From contig DASVGR010000001.1 of the NCBI GenBank assembly GCA_036379395.1, positions 1 through 27,246 on the forward strand: 27,246 nt of DNA, read 5' to 3'. The translations under genes and the position numbers were made by a program. Below the pieces are notes generated by a model. It searched no databases, was not told the origin of the DNA, and saw nothing but the letters and a program-made list of their open reading frames with translations. Origin of the DNA: Oleiagrimonas sp036379395. Its GTDB lineage: Bacteria; Pseudomonadota; Gammaproteobacteria; Xanthomonadales; Rhodanobacteraceae. Positions 15,725 through 24,342 of the stretch are shown piece after piece. Within the stretch, counting starts at the first letter, position 1; every line of letters starts with the position of its first letter.

Positions 15725-16789
15725 TTGCGCACAACCAAGAAATCGACCCGCAGCAAAGGAACGGCAACCACCATCGACGAGGTGGCTGCGCTCGCCGGGG
15801 TTTCCCCCATGACGGTGTCGAGGGTCATCAACGGCCACAGCAACGTCCGCGACAGCACCCGCGAACGCGTGATGCGCGCGGTGCACCGGCTCGACTACAC
15901 GCCCAACCTCGCAGCCAGTTCGCTGGCCGCCGCCAAGGCCGCGCGCATCGCGTTCATCTACACCAACCCCAGCGCGGCCTACCTGAGCGAGTTGCTGGTG
16001 GGCGTGCTGCAGGGCACCGCAAGAACCACGGTGCAGCTGGTCATCGATTCCTGGGCCGACTTCGGCGTCGAGGCCCGGCGCAACGCGGCGCGCACATTGG
16101 CCAAGAGCGTGGCGGGCGTGATCCTGCCGCCGCCGCTGTGCGAATCCAAGGCCATCATTTCGGAACTGGTGGACGCCGACATTCCCGTGGTGGCCATTGC
16201 CTCGAACCGGCGCAGCGACGACGTGTCCCGCGTCCGCATCGACGATTTCAACGCCAGCAAGGAAATCACCGAATACCTGATTTCGCTCGGCCACACCCGC
16301 ATCGGACACATCAAGGGCCACCCTGGCCTGGCCGCCAGCACGCGCCGCCTGGAAGGCTTTCGTGCCGCGTTGAACGAGGCCGGCATCCCCATCGACGACG
16401 AGCTGGTCCAGCAAGGCCAGTTCACCTACCGCTCCGGCCTCAAGGCGGCCCAGAAGCTGATGGCCCTGCCCAACCCGCCCAGCGCCATCTTCGCCAGCAA
16501 CGACGACATGGCCGCCGCGGCCGTGTCGGTGGCCTACCGGCTCGGACTGGAGGTTCCCGGCGACCTGTCGGTCGTGGGGTTCGACGACACTTCGGCCGCC
16601 ACGATGGTCTGGCCCGAGCTGACCACCGTGCGCCAGCCGATCGCCGCGATGGCCAACTCTGCCGTCGACATCCTCTTGCGCAGCATCCGGCGCACAGACG
16701 GGGAAGCCAACGCCGTGGTCGACAACATCGTGGCGCACACGCTGGTCAAGCGCGATTCGGCCGGCAAGCCGCGCGCCGCCGGAGGCTGA
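15725..16789 (+). CDS. LacI-family transcriptional regulator, candidate master regulator of the locus (XylR-like)
   Basis: 354 residues from TTG 15725. The helix-turn-helix lies at about 15-38 (TTIDEVAALAGVSPMTVSRVINGH), followed by the hinge helix (YTPNLAASSLAA) and a periplasmic-binding-protein-like ligand domain with typical blocks (GVILPPP, LGHTRIGHIKGHP, FRAALNEAGI, AIFASNDDMAAAAV, DLSVVGFDDT). I chose TTG because AAGGAG ends six bases before it; an in-frame ATG at 15701 (8 extra residues) lacks a visible ribosome site. It is divergent from the esterase operon and convergent with the xylose transporter gene. LacI members bind GCGC-centred palindromes like those at 2173 and 21496. Xylose, a xylo-oligosaccharide or a uronate could be the inducer; the sequence does not say. 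Confidence 0.92.
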   Translation: MRTTKKSTRSKGTATTIDEVAALAGVSPMTVSRVINGHSNVRDSTRERVMRAVHRLDYTPNLAASSLAAAKAARIAFIYTNPSAAYLSELLVGVLQGTARTTVQLVIDSWADFGVEARRNAARTLAKSVAGVILPPPLCESKAIISELVDADIPVVAIASNRRSDDVSRVRIDDFNASKEITEYLISLGHTRIGHIKGHPGLAASTRRLEGFRAALNEAGIPIDDELVQQGQFTYRSGLKAAQKLMALPNPPSAIFASNDDMAAAAVSVAYRLGLEVPGDLSVVGFDDTSAATMVWPELTTVRQPIAAMANSAVDILLRSIRRTDGEANAVVDNIVAHTLVKRDSAGKPRAAGG

Positions 16790-16811
16790 CGCGCGACGTC
16801 GCCGCTCCGGC

Positions 16812-16828
16812 CGGCCATTCCCTGGCCG
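16812..16828. terminator. Short hairpin between converging lacI-type gene and xylose transporter gene (weak)
   Basis: A 6-bp stem CGGCCA/TGGCCG with loop TTCCC lies in the 62-bp space between the two convergent stop codons. No T-tract follows on either strand, so this is only a weak terminator candidate. Confidence 0.22.
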
Positions 16829-16851
16829 CATCGGCAGACAGGCCAAGGCGT

Positions 16852-18270
16852 TCATCCCTGCATCTGCTCCAGTTCCTTGTTGCTGGTTTCATTGATGCAC
16901 TTGAGCACGAACACCACCGACAGCAGCGCCGCGAACGCATAAATGCCGTAGGTGACCGCCAGGCCGATGCCCGCCAGCAGGATCGGGAATGTCATGGTGA
17001 CGAGAAAGTTCGCAAGCCATTGCGCCGCTCCGGCCACGGCCAGCGCCGAACCGCGGATCCGGTTGGGAAACATCTCGCCCAGCATGACCCACATCACCGG
17101 GCCCCAGGACGCGTTGAAAAACACGACATAGGCATTGGCCGCCACCAGCGCCAGCACGCCCATGGCACCGGACAGCGCCAGGTGCCCGGCGGCATCCATG
17201 TGGGCCGTGGCAAAGGCACAGGCAACCAGCGTCAGCGTCACCGTCATGCCCACCGAACCGACCCACAGCAACGGCTTGCGACCGATGCGATCAATCAGCG
17301 CCAGCGCCACCAGACAGGCGGCAACACTCAAGGCACCCGACAGGATGTTGATCAGCAGCGCGTCGTTCTCGGAAAAACCCACGGCCTGCCACAGCACCGC
17401 GCCGTAATAGAACACCACGTTGATGCCAACCAGCTGTTGCAGCACGGCCAGGCCAAGACCCGCCCAGACGATGGGGCGCACGCGCTTGCGTGGACCGGCC
17501 TTGTCGATCAGGTCGGCAAGCCGGGGACGGTGGTCACCGGACAGCGAGGTCTCGATCTCGGCCTGCTTGCCGCGCGCCGTGATCGCCCCGTACAACTTCG
17601 TCAGCACCGCCAACGACTGCTCGTTGCGGCCCTTCACCACCAGATAGCGCGGGCTTTCCGGAATGAACAGCAACGAGGCGAGAAACACCACCGCCGGCAC
17701 CAGCTCGATCCAGAACATCCACCGCCACGCCTCGAATCCCAGCCACAGCACATTCGTCGAGGCGCCAGCCGTCCTGGCCAGCAGGTAATTGCTGAGGAAG
17801 GCGGCAAACAGGCCGAAGATGATGGCGATCTGCTGCATGCTGGCCAGCCGGCCGCGATAACGTGCCAGCGATACTTCGCTGATGTACGCCGGCGCCATGA
17901 CGCTGGCCGCGCCGACCGCCGCACCGCCGATCAGGCGATAGATCACGAACTCGACGGACGAGGCCGAAATGCCCGATCCCCACCCCGACACGATAAAAAA
18001 TACCGCCGCAACGATCAGTACGCTGCGACGGCCATACAAGTCTGCCAGGCGACCGGCGGAAAAAGCGCCCGCCGCGCATCCAAGCAACATGGATGCCACA
18101 TCGAAGCCGGTACCCACCGAGTTCGAGTGGAATGCCTGCTCCAAACCATCCACGGTGCCGTTGATGACACCGCTGTCGAAACCGAACAGAAAGCCGCCAA
18201 TGGCGGCCACCAGGCTGATTACGATGATGAACCCGGTGTTCTCGCTGCTTTTGCCTGCTGCAATGGCCAT
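16852..18270 (-). CDS. xylE: MFS sugar porter, probable D-xylose:H+ symporter (XylE-like)
   Basis: 472 residues, 12 predicted membrane helices. Sugar-porter signatures are present in order: GGFLFGFDSGVING in helix 1, DLYGRR in loop 2-3, RLIGGAAVGAASVMAPAYISE with a following RGRL, PESPRYLV before the central loop, QQLVGINVVFYYG in helix 7, DRIGRKPLL and the C-terminal VMWVMLGEMFPNRIRG. It belongs to the XylE/GalP group of the inner membrane. The position as third gene after xylB and xylA makes xylose the expected substrate. The ATG at 18270 has an excellent AGGGGAAGG site just upstream. It is separated from xylA by 105 bp and ends convergently with the regulator gene. Confidence 0.9.
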   Translation of the reverse strand: MAIAAGKSSENTGFIIVISLVAAIGGFLFGFDSGVINGTVDGLEQAFHSNSVGTGFDVASMLLGCAAGAFSAGRLADLYGRRSVLIVAAVFFIVSGWGSGISASSVEFVIYRLIGGAAVGAASVMAPAYISEVSLARYRGRLASMQQIAIIFGLFAAFLSNYLLARTAGASTNVLWLGFEAWRWMFWIELVPAVVFLASLLFIPESPRYLVVKGRNEQSLAVLTKLYGAITARGKQAEIETSLSGDHRPRLADLIDKAGPRKRVRPIVWAGLGLAVLQQLVGINVVFYYGAVLWQAVGFSENDALLINILSGALSVAACLVALALIDRIGRKPLLWVGSVGMTVTLTLVACAFATAHMDAAGHLALSGAMGVLALVAANAYVVFFNASWGPVMWVMLGEMFPNRIRGSALAVAGAAQWLANFLVTMTFPILLAGIGLAVTYGIYAFAALLSVVFVLKCINETSNKELEQMQG

Positions 18271-18375
18271 GCCTTCCCCTCACTGATTGTCGTCATGTCA
18301 TTTTCCGCATCCGTCGCCGTCGTGTCCGCGGCCTCCACGACATCGGAGGCCGCAGACCGGTGAACCTCTCCAGAT

Positions 18376-19719
18376 TCAGCGCACCAGATATTGATTGAGC
18401 AGGCCTTCGTAGATTTCCTGATGGCTGCTGGTCTGCTGCGGCTCGCCCTTCGTCGCCGCATGCTCGCGCAGGTCGGCCAGTCCCAGCTCGCCACGCTCGA
18501 AACGCTGCCCTTCCCCGCCGTCGAAACTGGCATAGCGCTGCTGGCGCCGGGTTTCCAGCGACGAATCCTGCAGCAGTGCGTGGGCCACCTCCAGGCCACG
18601 CGCGAAAGCGTCCATGCCGCCGATATGGGCGACAAACAGGTCGCTCAGATCGGTCGACTCACGCCGCGCCTTGGCATCGAAATTGAGGCCGCCCGAACCC
18701 AGCCCGCCATTGCGCAGGATCACCAGCATGGCGCCCACCGTGCCGTACAGGTCGCTGGGGAACTGGTCGGTATCCCAGCCGTTCTGCGGATCGCCGCGGT
18801 TGGCATCGACGCTGCCCAGCAGGCCGGCATCGGCCGCCGTCTGCAGGTCGTGATCGAACGTGTGCCCCGCCAGGGTGGCGTGGTTGCTTTCGATGTTGAG
18901 CTTGAAATCCTTGTCCAACCCGTGCTGGCGCAGGAAACCGATGGTGGTGGCGGCGTCGAAGTCGTACTGGTGCTTCATCGGCTCCATGGGCTTGGGCTCG
19001 ATCAGGAACGTGCCGCCGAAACCGATGCTGCGCCCGTAATCGCGCGCCGCCGCCAGGAACCGTGCCATGTGCTCGAGCTCGCGCTTCATGTGGGTGTTGA
19101 GCAAGGTGGCATAGCCTTCGCGGCCGCCCCAGAACACGTAGTTCTCGCCGCCCAGCTCGACCGTCGCCTCCAGCGCCGCCTTCACCTGCACCGCGGCGCG
19201 GGCGACGACGTTGAAGTCGGGATTGGTCGCCGCGCCGTTCATGTAGCGCGGATGGGTGAACAGGTTGGCCGTGCCCCACAGCAGCTTGACGCCGCTGGCC
19301 TGCTGGCGTTCCTTGGCCAACGCCACCATGTGCTTGACGTTCTTTTCGTACTCGGCGACATCGTCGGCGTCCGGCGCCATGTCGATGTCATGGAAGCAGT
19401 AGTACGGCACCCCGAGTTTGGTGAAGAACTCGAACGCGGCGTCCATCTTGGCCTCGGCACGTTCCAGCGGCTTGCCCGACGTTTCCTGCCACGGCAAGTG
19501 GCGGGTGCCGCGACCGAACGGATCCGGTCCGTCATTGCAGAAGGTATGCCAGTAGGCCACGGCAAAGCGCAGGTGTTCGGCCATGGTCTTGCCGCCAATG
19601 GTTTTTTTCGCGTCGTAAAACTTGAACGCCAGCGGATTGTCGGAATCGCGGCCTTCGAACGGGATCTGGCCGATCCCCGGGAAGTATTCCTTGGCGCCGA
19701 TGAAGGGTTTTGTGCTCAT
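18376..19719 (-). CDS. xylA: D-xylose isomerase
   Basis: 447 residues, the length of the E. coli-type (class II) enzymes. Visible motifs are FKFYDAKKTIGGKTMAEHLRFAVAYWHTF near the start, active-site YYCFHDIDMAPD (His110, Asp113), FWGGREGY, the metal-site Glu in FLIEPKPMEPMKHQYDFD, and LNIESNHATLAGHTFDHD. It converts D-xylose to D-xylulose in the cytoplasm. The ATG at 19719 with AGGAAAA upstream fits the family N terminus (MSTKPFIGAKEYF); the frame is open further to 19965, but that part is inside xylB and is not conserved. It follows xylB with a 65-bp gap. Confidence 0.96.
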   Translation of the reverse strand: MSTKPFIGAKEYFPGIGQIPFEGRDSDNPLAFKFYDAKKTIGGKTMAEHLRFAVAYWHTFCNDGPDPFGRGTRHLPWQETSGKPLERAEAKMDAAFEFFTKLGVPYYCFHDIDMAPDADDVAEYEKNVKHMVALAKERQQASGVKLLWGTANLFTHPRYMNGAATNPDFNVVARAAVQVKAALEATVELGGENYVFWGGREGYATLLNTHMKRELEHMARFLAAARDYGRSIGFGGTFLIEPKPMEPMKHQYDFDAATTIGFLRQHGLDKDFKLNIESNHATLAGHTFDHDLQTAADAGLLGSVDANRGDPQNGWDTDQFPSDLYGTVGAMLVILRNGGLGSGGLNFDAKARRESTDLSDLFVAHIGGMDAFARGLEVAHALLQDSSLETRRQQRYASFDGGEGQRFERGELGLADLREHAATKGEPQQTSSHQEIYEGLLNQYLVR

Positions 19720-19784
19720 CTGATTTTCCTGTAACTGTGGATAGCTGGGTAATGCCGGAAGTGGGGAGTCGTGACGGAAGGCAA

Positions 19785-21278
19785 CTACGTGCCGTACAAC
19801 GAACGCGCGACACGCAAGTGGTCCAGAAACCGCTGGTAAGGCTGCCGGTAAGCGTCCACGGATCCGCGGTCGGGGATCGTGGCAAGCGCGGGATCGGTCA
19901 CGGCATGCATGGCCACCAGTTCCGGCAAGGACATGGCGCCACCGTGCGACACGTGCAGTGACCACAGGGCCTGCAGCGCGGCGCCAAACGCCGCACCTTC
20001 GGACTTTTCGGGTACGTCCACGCGCAGGTCGAAGACGTCGGCCACCATCTGCCGCCAGGCCGCACTGTTGGAGCCGCCGCCCGTCAGCACCACGCTGTCG
20101 AAAGCCATGCCGGCGCGGATGAAGGCGTCATAGCCGTATTTCAGGCTGTAAGTCGCGCCCTCCATCGCCGCGCGGTACATGTTGGCTTCGCAGACGTTGC
20201 CCAGGTTCATGCCGGCCAGCACGCCCTTGCCCAACGGCAGGTCCGGCGTACGTTCGCCATTGAAGAAAGGCAACAGCGTCAAGCCGCCGGCGCCGGGTAC
20301 CGTGGCCGTGACGCGGGCATCCCCGTCACGCGTGGAAAAACCGAACATCCTGGCGACGGTTTCGGTGGCCACCGTGCAATTCATCGTGCAGATCAGCGGC
20401 AACCAGTCGCCGCCGGACGAACAGAAGGCCGCCCACGCGCCGTTCGCATCGACCATGGGCACCTTCGAACAGGCAAACAGCGTTCCCGACGTGCCCAGGC
20501 TCATCACCAGACGCCCCGGCACCACGGCCCCCGTGCCGAGCGCGGCCATCATGTTGTCGCCGCCGCCGACGGCCACGACGGTGGCATGCGGAATGCCCAG
20601 CCTGTCGGCAATGTCCGGACGCACGGGGAAGGTCGTGCCGACATCCACCAGCGGCGGCAGGCAGGGCGTCAAGTCGCGTTCCGGATCGATCGCCCGCAGC
20701 AGCGCCGACGACCACCGGCGTGCGCGCACGTCGAACCAGCCGGTCCCGGACGCGTCGCCGTATTCGCAGAAATACTCGCCGGTGAGATGAAAATTGAGGT
20801 AATCGTGCGGCAGCAGGATCTTCGCCATCCGCGCGTAGGCTTGCGGCCGATGCTTGCGCGTCCACGGCAGCTTGGACGCGGTGTAGCCGGCCAGAATGGG
20901 GTTGCCGACCAACTCGATGCAGCGCGCCACGCCGCCGACCGCCTGCATGATCTGCGCGCATTCGGCATTCGTGCTGGTGTCGCACCACAGCTTGACCGGC
21001 GCCAGCACCTTGCCATCCGCATCGACCGGGACGAAACCATGCTGCTGGCCCGACACGGCGATGGCGGCAATGCTCTGGCGAACGCCCGCCTCGACCTGCG
21101 CGAAACAGGCATCCACGGCATGGACCCACCATTCGGCCTGCTGCTCGCAACGGCCGTCATCACCACTGATCAGCTCCAGCGGCGCCGCCGCGGTGGCCAC
21201 GACGGATCGCGCGTCGTCGTCATAAATGACCAGCTTGACACTTTGCGTGCCCAGATCGATGCCCGCAACCCGGCTCAT
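19785..21278 (-). CDS. xylB: Xylulokinase (FGGY family)
   Basis: 497 residues from ATG 21278, chosen because GGGAG lies about 7 nt upstream; a TTG at 21293 would add five residues. FGGY-kinase landmarks: ATP-site VAGIDLGTQSVKLVIYD at the N terminus, VSGQQHGFVPVD near 75, the catalytic Asp in FCEYGDASGTGWFDV, GGGDNMMAALGTG, and the C-terminal LTGGGSNSAAWRQMVADV. It phosphorylates D-xylulose to xylulose 5-phosphate for the pentose phosphate pathway. It is the first gene of xylB-xylA-xylE, with a good promoter and operator about 210 bp upstream. Confidence 0.96.
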   Translation of the reverse strand: MSRVAGIDLGTQSVKLVIYDDDARSVVATAAAPLELISGDDGRCEQQAEWWVHAVDACFAQVEAGVRQSIAAIAVSGQQHGFVPVDADGKVLAPVKLWCDTSTNAECAQIMQAVGGVARCIELVGNPILAGYTASKLPWTRKHRPQAYARMAKILLPHDYLNFHLTGEYFCEYGDASGTGWFDVRARRWSSALLRAIDPERDLTPCLPPLVDVGTTFPVRPDIADRLGIPHATVVAVGGGDNMMAALGTGAVVPGRLVMSLGTSGTLFACSKVPMVDANGAWAAFCSSGGDWLPLICTMNCTVATETVARMFGFSTRDGDARVTATVPGAGGLTLLPFFNGERTPDLPLGKGVLAGMNLGNVCEANMYRAAMEGATYSLKYGYDAFIRAGMAFDSVVLTGGGSNSAAWRQMVADVFDLRVDVPEKSEGAAFGAALQALWSLHVSHGGAMSLPELVAMHAVTDPALATIPDRGSVDAYRQPYQRFLDHLRVARSLYGT

Positions 21279-21351
21279 GCGCGGCTCCCGCAACCAGCTT
21301 GGTCATGACCGACACGTGCCGCACTGCCGGCATCGTCATCGGGACGTCCAT

Positions 21352-21381
21352 CCGGCATTCCGCAGACGGGAGAAATGCCGG
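21352..21381 (-). promoter_or_regulatory. Hairpin in the xylB 5' leader
   Basis: An exact 8-bp inverted repeat, CCGGCATT/AATGCCGG, encloses 14 bases. A further 3-bp inner stem (CCG/CGG) closes a four-base loop, with a four-base bulge on one side. It lies about 75-105 nt before the xylB start codon, inside the transcript expected from the promoter at 21487-21515. No T-tract follows it. Confidence 0.45.
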
Positions 21382-21486
21382 GCAACACACACACCGATGA
21401 AGCGTCACCCCGACACTGCGTAGTTGCAGCGGCACCCATGCGCGTCTTGTGTTCCACAGGCTCTCCCCTCGGTTGGATTCGTCTGT

Positions 21487-21515
21487 TTTGTAGCATGATA
21501 GCGCTAACAAGTCAA
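21487..21515 (-). promoter_or_regulatory. Sigma70-like promoter for xylB-xylA-xylE
   Basis: Read on the minus strand: -35 TTGACT (21515-21510), a 17-base spacer, -10 TACAAA (21492-21487). The -35 matches 5 of 6 and the -10 matches 4 of 6 consensus positions with ideal spacing. A second TTGAC-type hexamer lies 8 bp further upstream (21523-21518). Transcription would start near 21480, leaving a leader of roughly 200 nt. Confidence 0.75.
21496..21509. promoter_or_regulatory. LacI-type operator in the spacer of the xylB promoter
   Basis: TGATAGCGCTAACA is a 14-bp palindrome with one mismatch. It differs at a single position from the core of the operator at 2173-2188. It occupies the space exactly between the -35 and -10 elements, the classic arrangement for repression by steric block of RNA polymerase. 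Confidence 0.82.
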
Positions 21516-21684
21516 CGCGTCAACAATCCCTGTTTGTCGCCGTTCGACACGCCTCGCCAACGCCCTGACCGGCCTCGCCATCTTCCGCGCAACGGGCCGT
21601 GAAACCCGTCCCCGCGGTCGGTCGAAACCACCGCTCACGACCGGCCATGCATGCGGAAAACAGCCTTCGGACATCCGCGGTGGA

Positions 21685-24219
21685 TCAATCGTGCAACCCC
21701 GACCGGCGGGACGACGGATACACCACCAGATAATCGAACGGCGCCGGCTCCGCGCCCTGCGGATACCCCGTCAGCGTCAACGTGTCGCCCGGCTTCAATG
21801 CCACCTGCTTTTTCAGGTAGCGCACCGACGTGTCACCGCTGATCTTGCCGCCGGGCAACTGGCGATCCGCTGTCCAGCGCGCAATTTCCCTGCCGTCCAG
21901 CAGCAGCTGGAAAGTGGCCTTGCCGGCCGGCAAATCGAAATACTGCACGCCGATGTCGTACACGCCCGCCGGACGATTCAACACGATGCTTGCCGAACAT
22001 GCGGTCCGATGCAGGCATGCCTCGGCCTGGCCATGCGACGCGTCTTCCCACGGTTTCACCTTGACCGGCGTATAGCCGTCCCGTTTCATCTCGCTGCCTG
22101 TCACGCGGTCGGGATAGTGGCCCACGCGCCCCTTGGCATCGGCGATGCCCGACATCTTGTGGAAAAACCGCGTGACCGCATCCCGCCACACGATGGCGTA
22201 GCCCGCCTGGTATTCCTGGATGCCCAGCACTTTCCGGTAACGCTGCGGATCGATCAATCCGCGCAGCGTCTGCCATTCGTCGACGAATTTCTGCGCATCC
22301 CGCGCACCTTGATAATGCGCATCGTAGAGATACTGGATCACCGTCTTGCCGTCGTGCAGCCGGTACGTGTACGGCACGTGGTGCATGAACAGCAACAGGT
22401 TGTCCGGGCAGGTCTTGAGCGACGCGTACATCGCCGCCACCTGCGGCGGATACTGCCCGATGTAACCCGTGCCCGTGGCCGTCGTGCGGTCCATGCCCAC
22501 GCCGGTGTGCGTGGCGCGGAACCACTGTCCCCAGCCGTTGCGCTCCTGCGATTGCGGGTCGGGCTCGTAATGCGAACCCAGGATGTTGGTCAGCGTCTGC
22601 AATCCCAGCGGCCCGGTGTAGTCCTCGTACACGCGCCATGAAGACAGCAGGATGTCGTCGACCACGGACACCACCCTGAAATGGTCGCCGAACGTCAGCC
22701 GTGTCCAGTTCCGGGCGATGTCGGCCGAGCTGCGGTTCGGGTCCCACGCCAGCCGGCCGTAGCCCCACAGGTTTGCCATCGCCAACGGATTGCGCATCCA
22801 GTTGGTGTCCAGACCGACATTCGACACGGCCGCGAATCCGCCCAGCGGGCGATGGAATGTCTTGCCCTCGATGATGGCCTTCACCGGCGTGTGGCGGCCG
22901 TCGACGCGCATGTCGAAATCCAGTGTGGTTTTCCACATCGGCACCAGGTACACGGTCTGTTGCTGCTGGCCCGTGTACTCCTGCGTCACCTCCAGCTCGA
23001 TCGCCTCGTTGGTGTGGCGCAGGCCGGCAAACAGCGGCGAGGCCGGCTCGCGCACCTGGAAATCGATGGGGCCGTTCTTGATCTGGATGATGACGTTGCT
23101 GGCGAACTGGCCATCCAGTGGATGGAAGATGTCGTAGGCGGCCTTGGCGCGATCCGCCTTCAGGTTTTTCCAGTCCAGGTGATTGTCGTAGACAAACGCC
23201 CGGTACATCACCACGCCGCCGTGCGGGGCCAGCGCCCGCGCCAGCATGTTGGCCGCGGCCACCGGCGTCAGTCCGTACTGCGACGGGCCGGGCTCGCCTT
23301 CCGAATCGGCCTTGACCGTGAACCCGGCAAAATCGGGGATCGCCTTGTAGATCGCCGCGACCTTCCGGTTCCACCAGGCGATCACCTTGGGGTCGGTGGG
23401 ATCGAACGTCTTCAGGCCGCCCAGCGTTTCCGGGCTTTTCAGGTCGACCGAGATGGCCAGCCGCACGCCCCACGGACGCAGCGCGTCGGCAATCCGCGCC
23501 AGCCCGGCGATCACCGCCGGCGTCAGCATTTTGGGGCTGGCGTTGACGTTGTTGACGTTGCAGCCGTTGATGCCGATCGAGGCCAGCAGGCGTCCATACG
23601 CGCTCACCCGCGTCAAATCCTTGCGCACGTGCCGGTCGTGGAAAAAGATCGATCGCCCGGCATAGCCACGCTCGATGCTGCCGTCCAGGTTGTCCCACTG
23701 GTCCACCCAGCGCACCGGCGCCGACGGCGCGGAAACCTCGCGGAACCGCTGCAACGACGGGTCTTCACCCAGTTTTTCGAGCAACGCGAATGCCCCGTAC
23801 AGGACGCCTCGCGGCGTGGTTCCGGCCACGATCCAGCGCACCTGCCCGTGCGCCTTGAACGTCTGGATCACGTAGCCGTCCGGCGTGCTGATCGCCGGCG
23901 CCTGCCAGCCCGGCAGCCGGGCCTTCACCTCGTCGATGGTGCCCAGCAGCAAGGTCGGCGCGTTGGCCAGCCGGTCCACCCGCTGCAAATGGTCATCGGC
24001 CATGGCCAGCAGGCCACGTTGCAGCTCGCCGGCCGCGCTGTCGACGGTCGCCGCCTTGTCCAGCACCAGCATCTGTCGCGGCGGCTGGATGGCCAGCTTG
24101 ACCGGCGCGTAGCGCAACCAGCCGGCCGCGCCGTCCTCGGCACGTGCCGGTTGTCCCGCCGCCAGGACCACCCCCGCGATCATCACCGCCCAGACCGTTG
24201 CCGCTGCTCGCCATTTCAT
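21685..24219 (-). CDS. Alpha-glucuronidase, glycoside hydrolase family 67, with C-terminal extension
   Basis: 844 residues from ATG 24219, which has GGGAG about 8 nt upstream; the signal peptide follows (MKWRAAATVWAVMIAGVVLAAGQPARA). GH67 blocks include RWVDQWDNLDGSIERGYAG, GINGCNVNNVNA, FTVKADSEGEPGPSQYG (Glu307, candidate acid), and the paired carboxylates Asp363 and Glu391 (the latter in DFQVREPASPLF), spaced 28 residues as in characterised enzymes. It removes (4-O-methyl)glucuronic acid from the non-reducing-end xylose of aldouronic acids, feeding both the uronate and xylose branches. The last roughly 125 residues form an extra beta-rich module beyond the usual ~700-residue family length. 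It is the third gene of the GH35-SGNH-GH67 group. Confidence 0.95.
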   Translation of the reverse strand: MKWRAAATVWAVMIAGVVLAAGQPARAEDGAAGWLRYAPVKLAIQPPRQMLVLDKAATVDSAAGELQRGLLAMADDHLQRVDRLANAPTLLLGTIDEVKARLPGWQAPAISTPDGYVIQTFKAHGQVRWIVAGTTPRGVLYGAFALLEKLGEDPSLQRFREVSAPSAPVRWVDQWDNLDGSIERGYAGRSIFFHDRHVRKDLTRVSAYGRLLASIGINGCNVNNVNASPKMLTPAVIAGLARIADALRPWGVRLAISVDLKSPETLGGLKTFDPTDPKVIAWWNRKVAAIYKAIPDFAGFTVKADSEGEPGPSQYGLTPVAAANMLARALAPHGGVVMYRAFVYDNHLDWKNLKADRAKAAYDIFHPLDGQFASNVIIQIKNGPIDFQVREPASPLFAGLRHTNEAIELEVTQEYTGQQQQTVYLVPMWKTTLDFDMRVDGRHTPVKAIIEGKTFHRPLGGFAAVSNVGLDTNWMRNPLAMANLWGYGRLAWDPNRSSADIARNWTRLTFGDHFRVVSVVDDILLSSWRVYEDYTGPLGLQTLTNILGSHYEPDPQSQERNGWGQWFRATHTGVGMDRTTATGTGYIGQYPPQVAAMYASLKTCPDNLLLFMHHVPYTYRLHDGKTVIQYLYDAHYQGARDAQKFVDEWQTLRGLIDPQRYRKVLGIQEYQAGYAIVWRDAVTRFFHKMSGIADAKGRVGHYPDRVTGSEMKRDGYTPVKVKPWEDASHGQAEACLHRTACSASIVLNRPAGVYDIGVQYFDLPAGKATFQLLLDGREIARWTADRQLPGGKISGDTSVRYLKKQVALKPGDTLTLTGYPQGAEPAPFDYLVVYPSSRRSGLHD

Positions 24220-24342
24220 CTGTCTTCTCCCGCTGTGGCGCCAACCCGCGCACCGTGATCCGGGCATCCCTGCCTGTCCGCCGGCTGCCCATGGACATTC
24301 GCCATGGCGGCCGGCGCCATCGTCATGTTTCACCCGTCCGCG

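Larger units (their letters stand above)
21279..21684. other. Intergenic region: leader and promoter of the xylBAE operon, downstream end of the GH67 gene
   Basis: 406 bases without a convincing gene. From the minus-strand viewpoint it holds a promoter (21515-21487) with an operator in its spacer and then a leader of about 200 nt that contains a stable hairpin (21352-21381). The part 21516-21684 is the 3' side of the GH67 gene; it has only short, U-tract-less inverted repeats. A 96-codon minus-strand frame (21510-21220) overlaps the xylB start and looks spurious. Confidence 0.6.

Noticed and set aside
14881..18363. 1160-codon open frame on the plus strand
   Set aside because: It crosses the esterase, the regulator and the transporter genes in other frames and has the Arg/His/Gln/Gly-rich composition of a GC-driven shadow; the overlapped genes have clear family motifs.
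18376..19965. Longer N terminus for xylose isomerase (529 codons)
   Set aside because: The added 82 residues lie within xylB, are not conserved in the family, and the ATG at 19719 has a ribosome site and the family's usual first residues.
21301..21310. GGTCATGACC, a perfect 10-bp palindrome upstream of xylB
   Set aside because: Palindromes of this length are expected many times by chance in 27 kb and no second copy in a control region was seen.
21220..21510. 96-codon minus-strand frame in the xylB leader
   Set aside because: It overlaps the xylB start in another frame, begins inside the promoter region, and shows no domain or ribosome site.
24305..24321. ATGGCG/CGCCAT hairpin after the SGNH gene
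   Set aside because: Six-base stem without a T-tract; similar inverted repeats arise often in GC-rich DNA.
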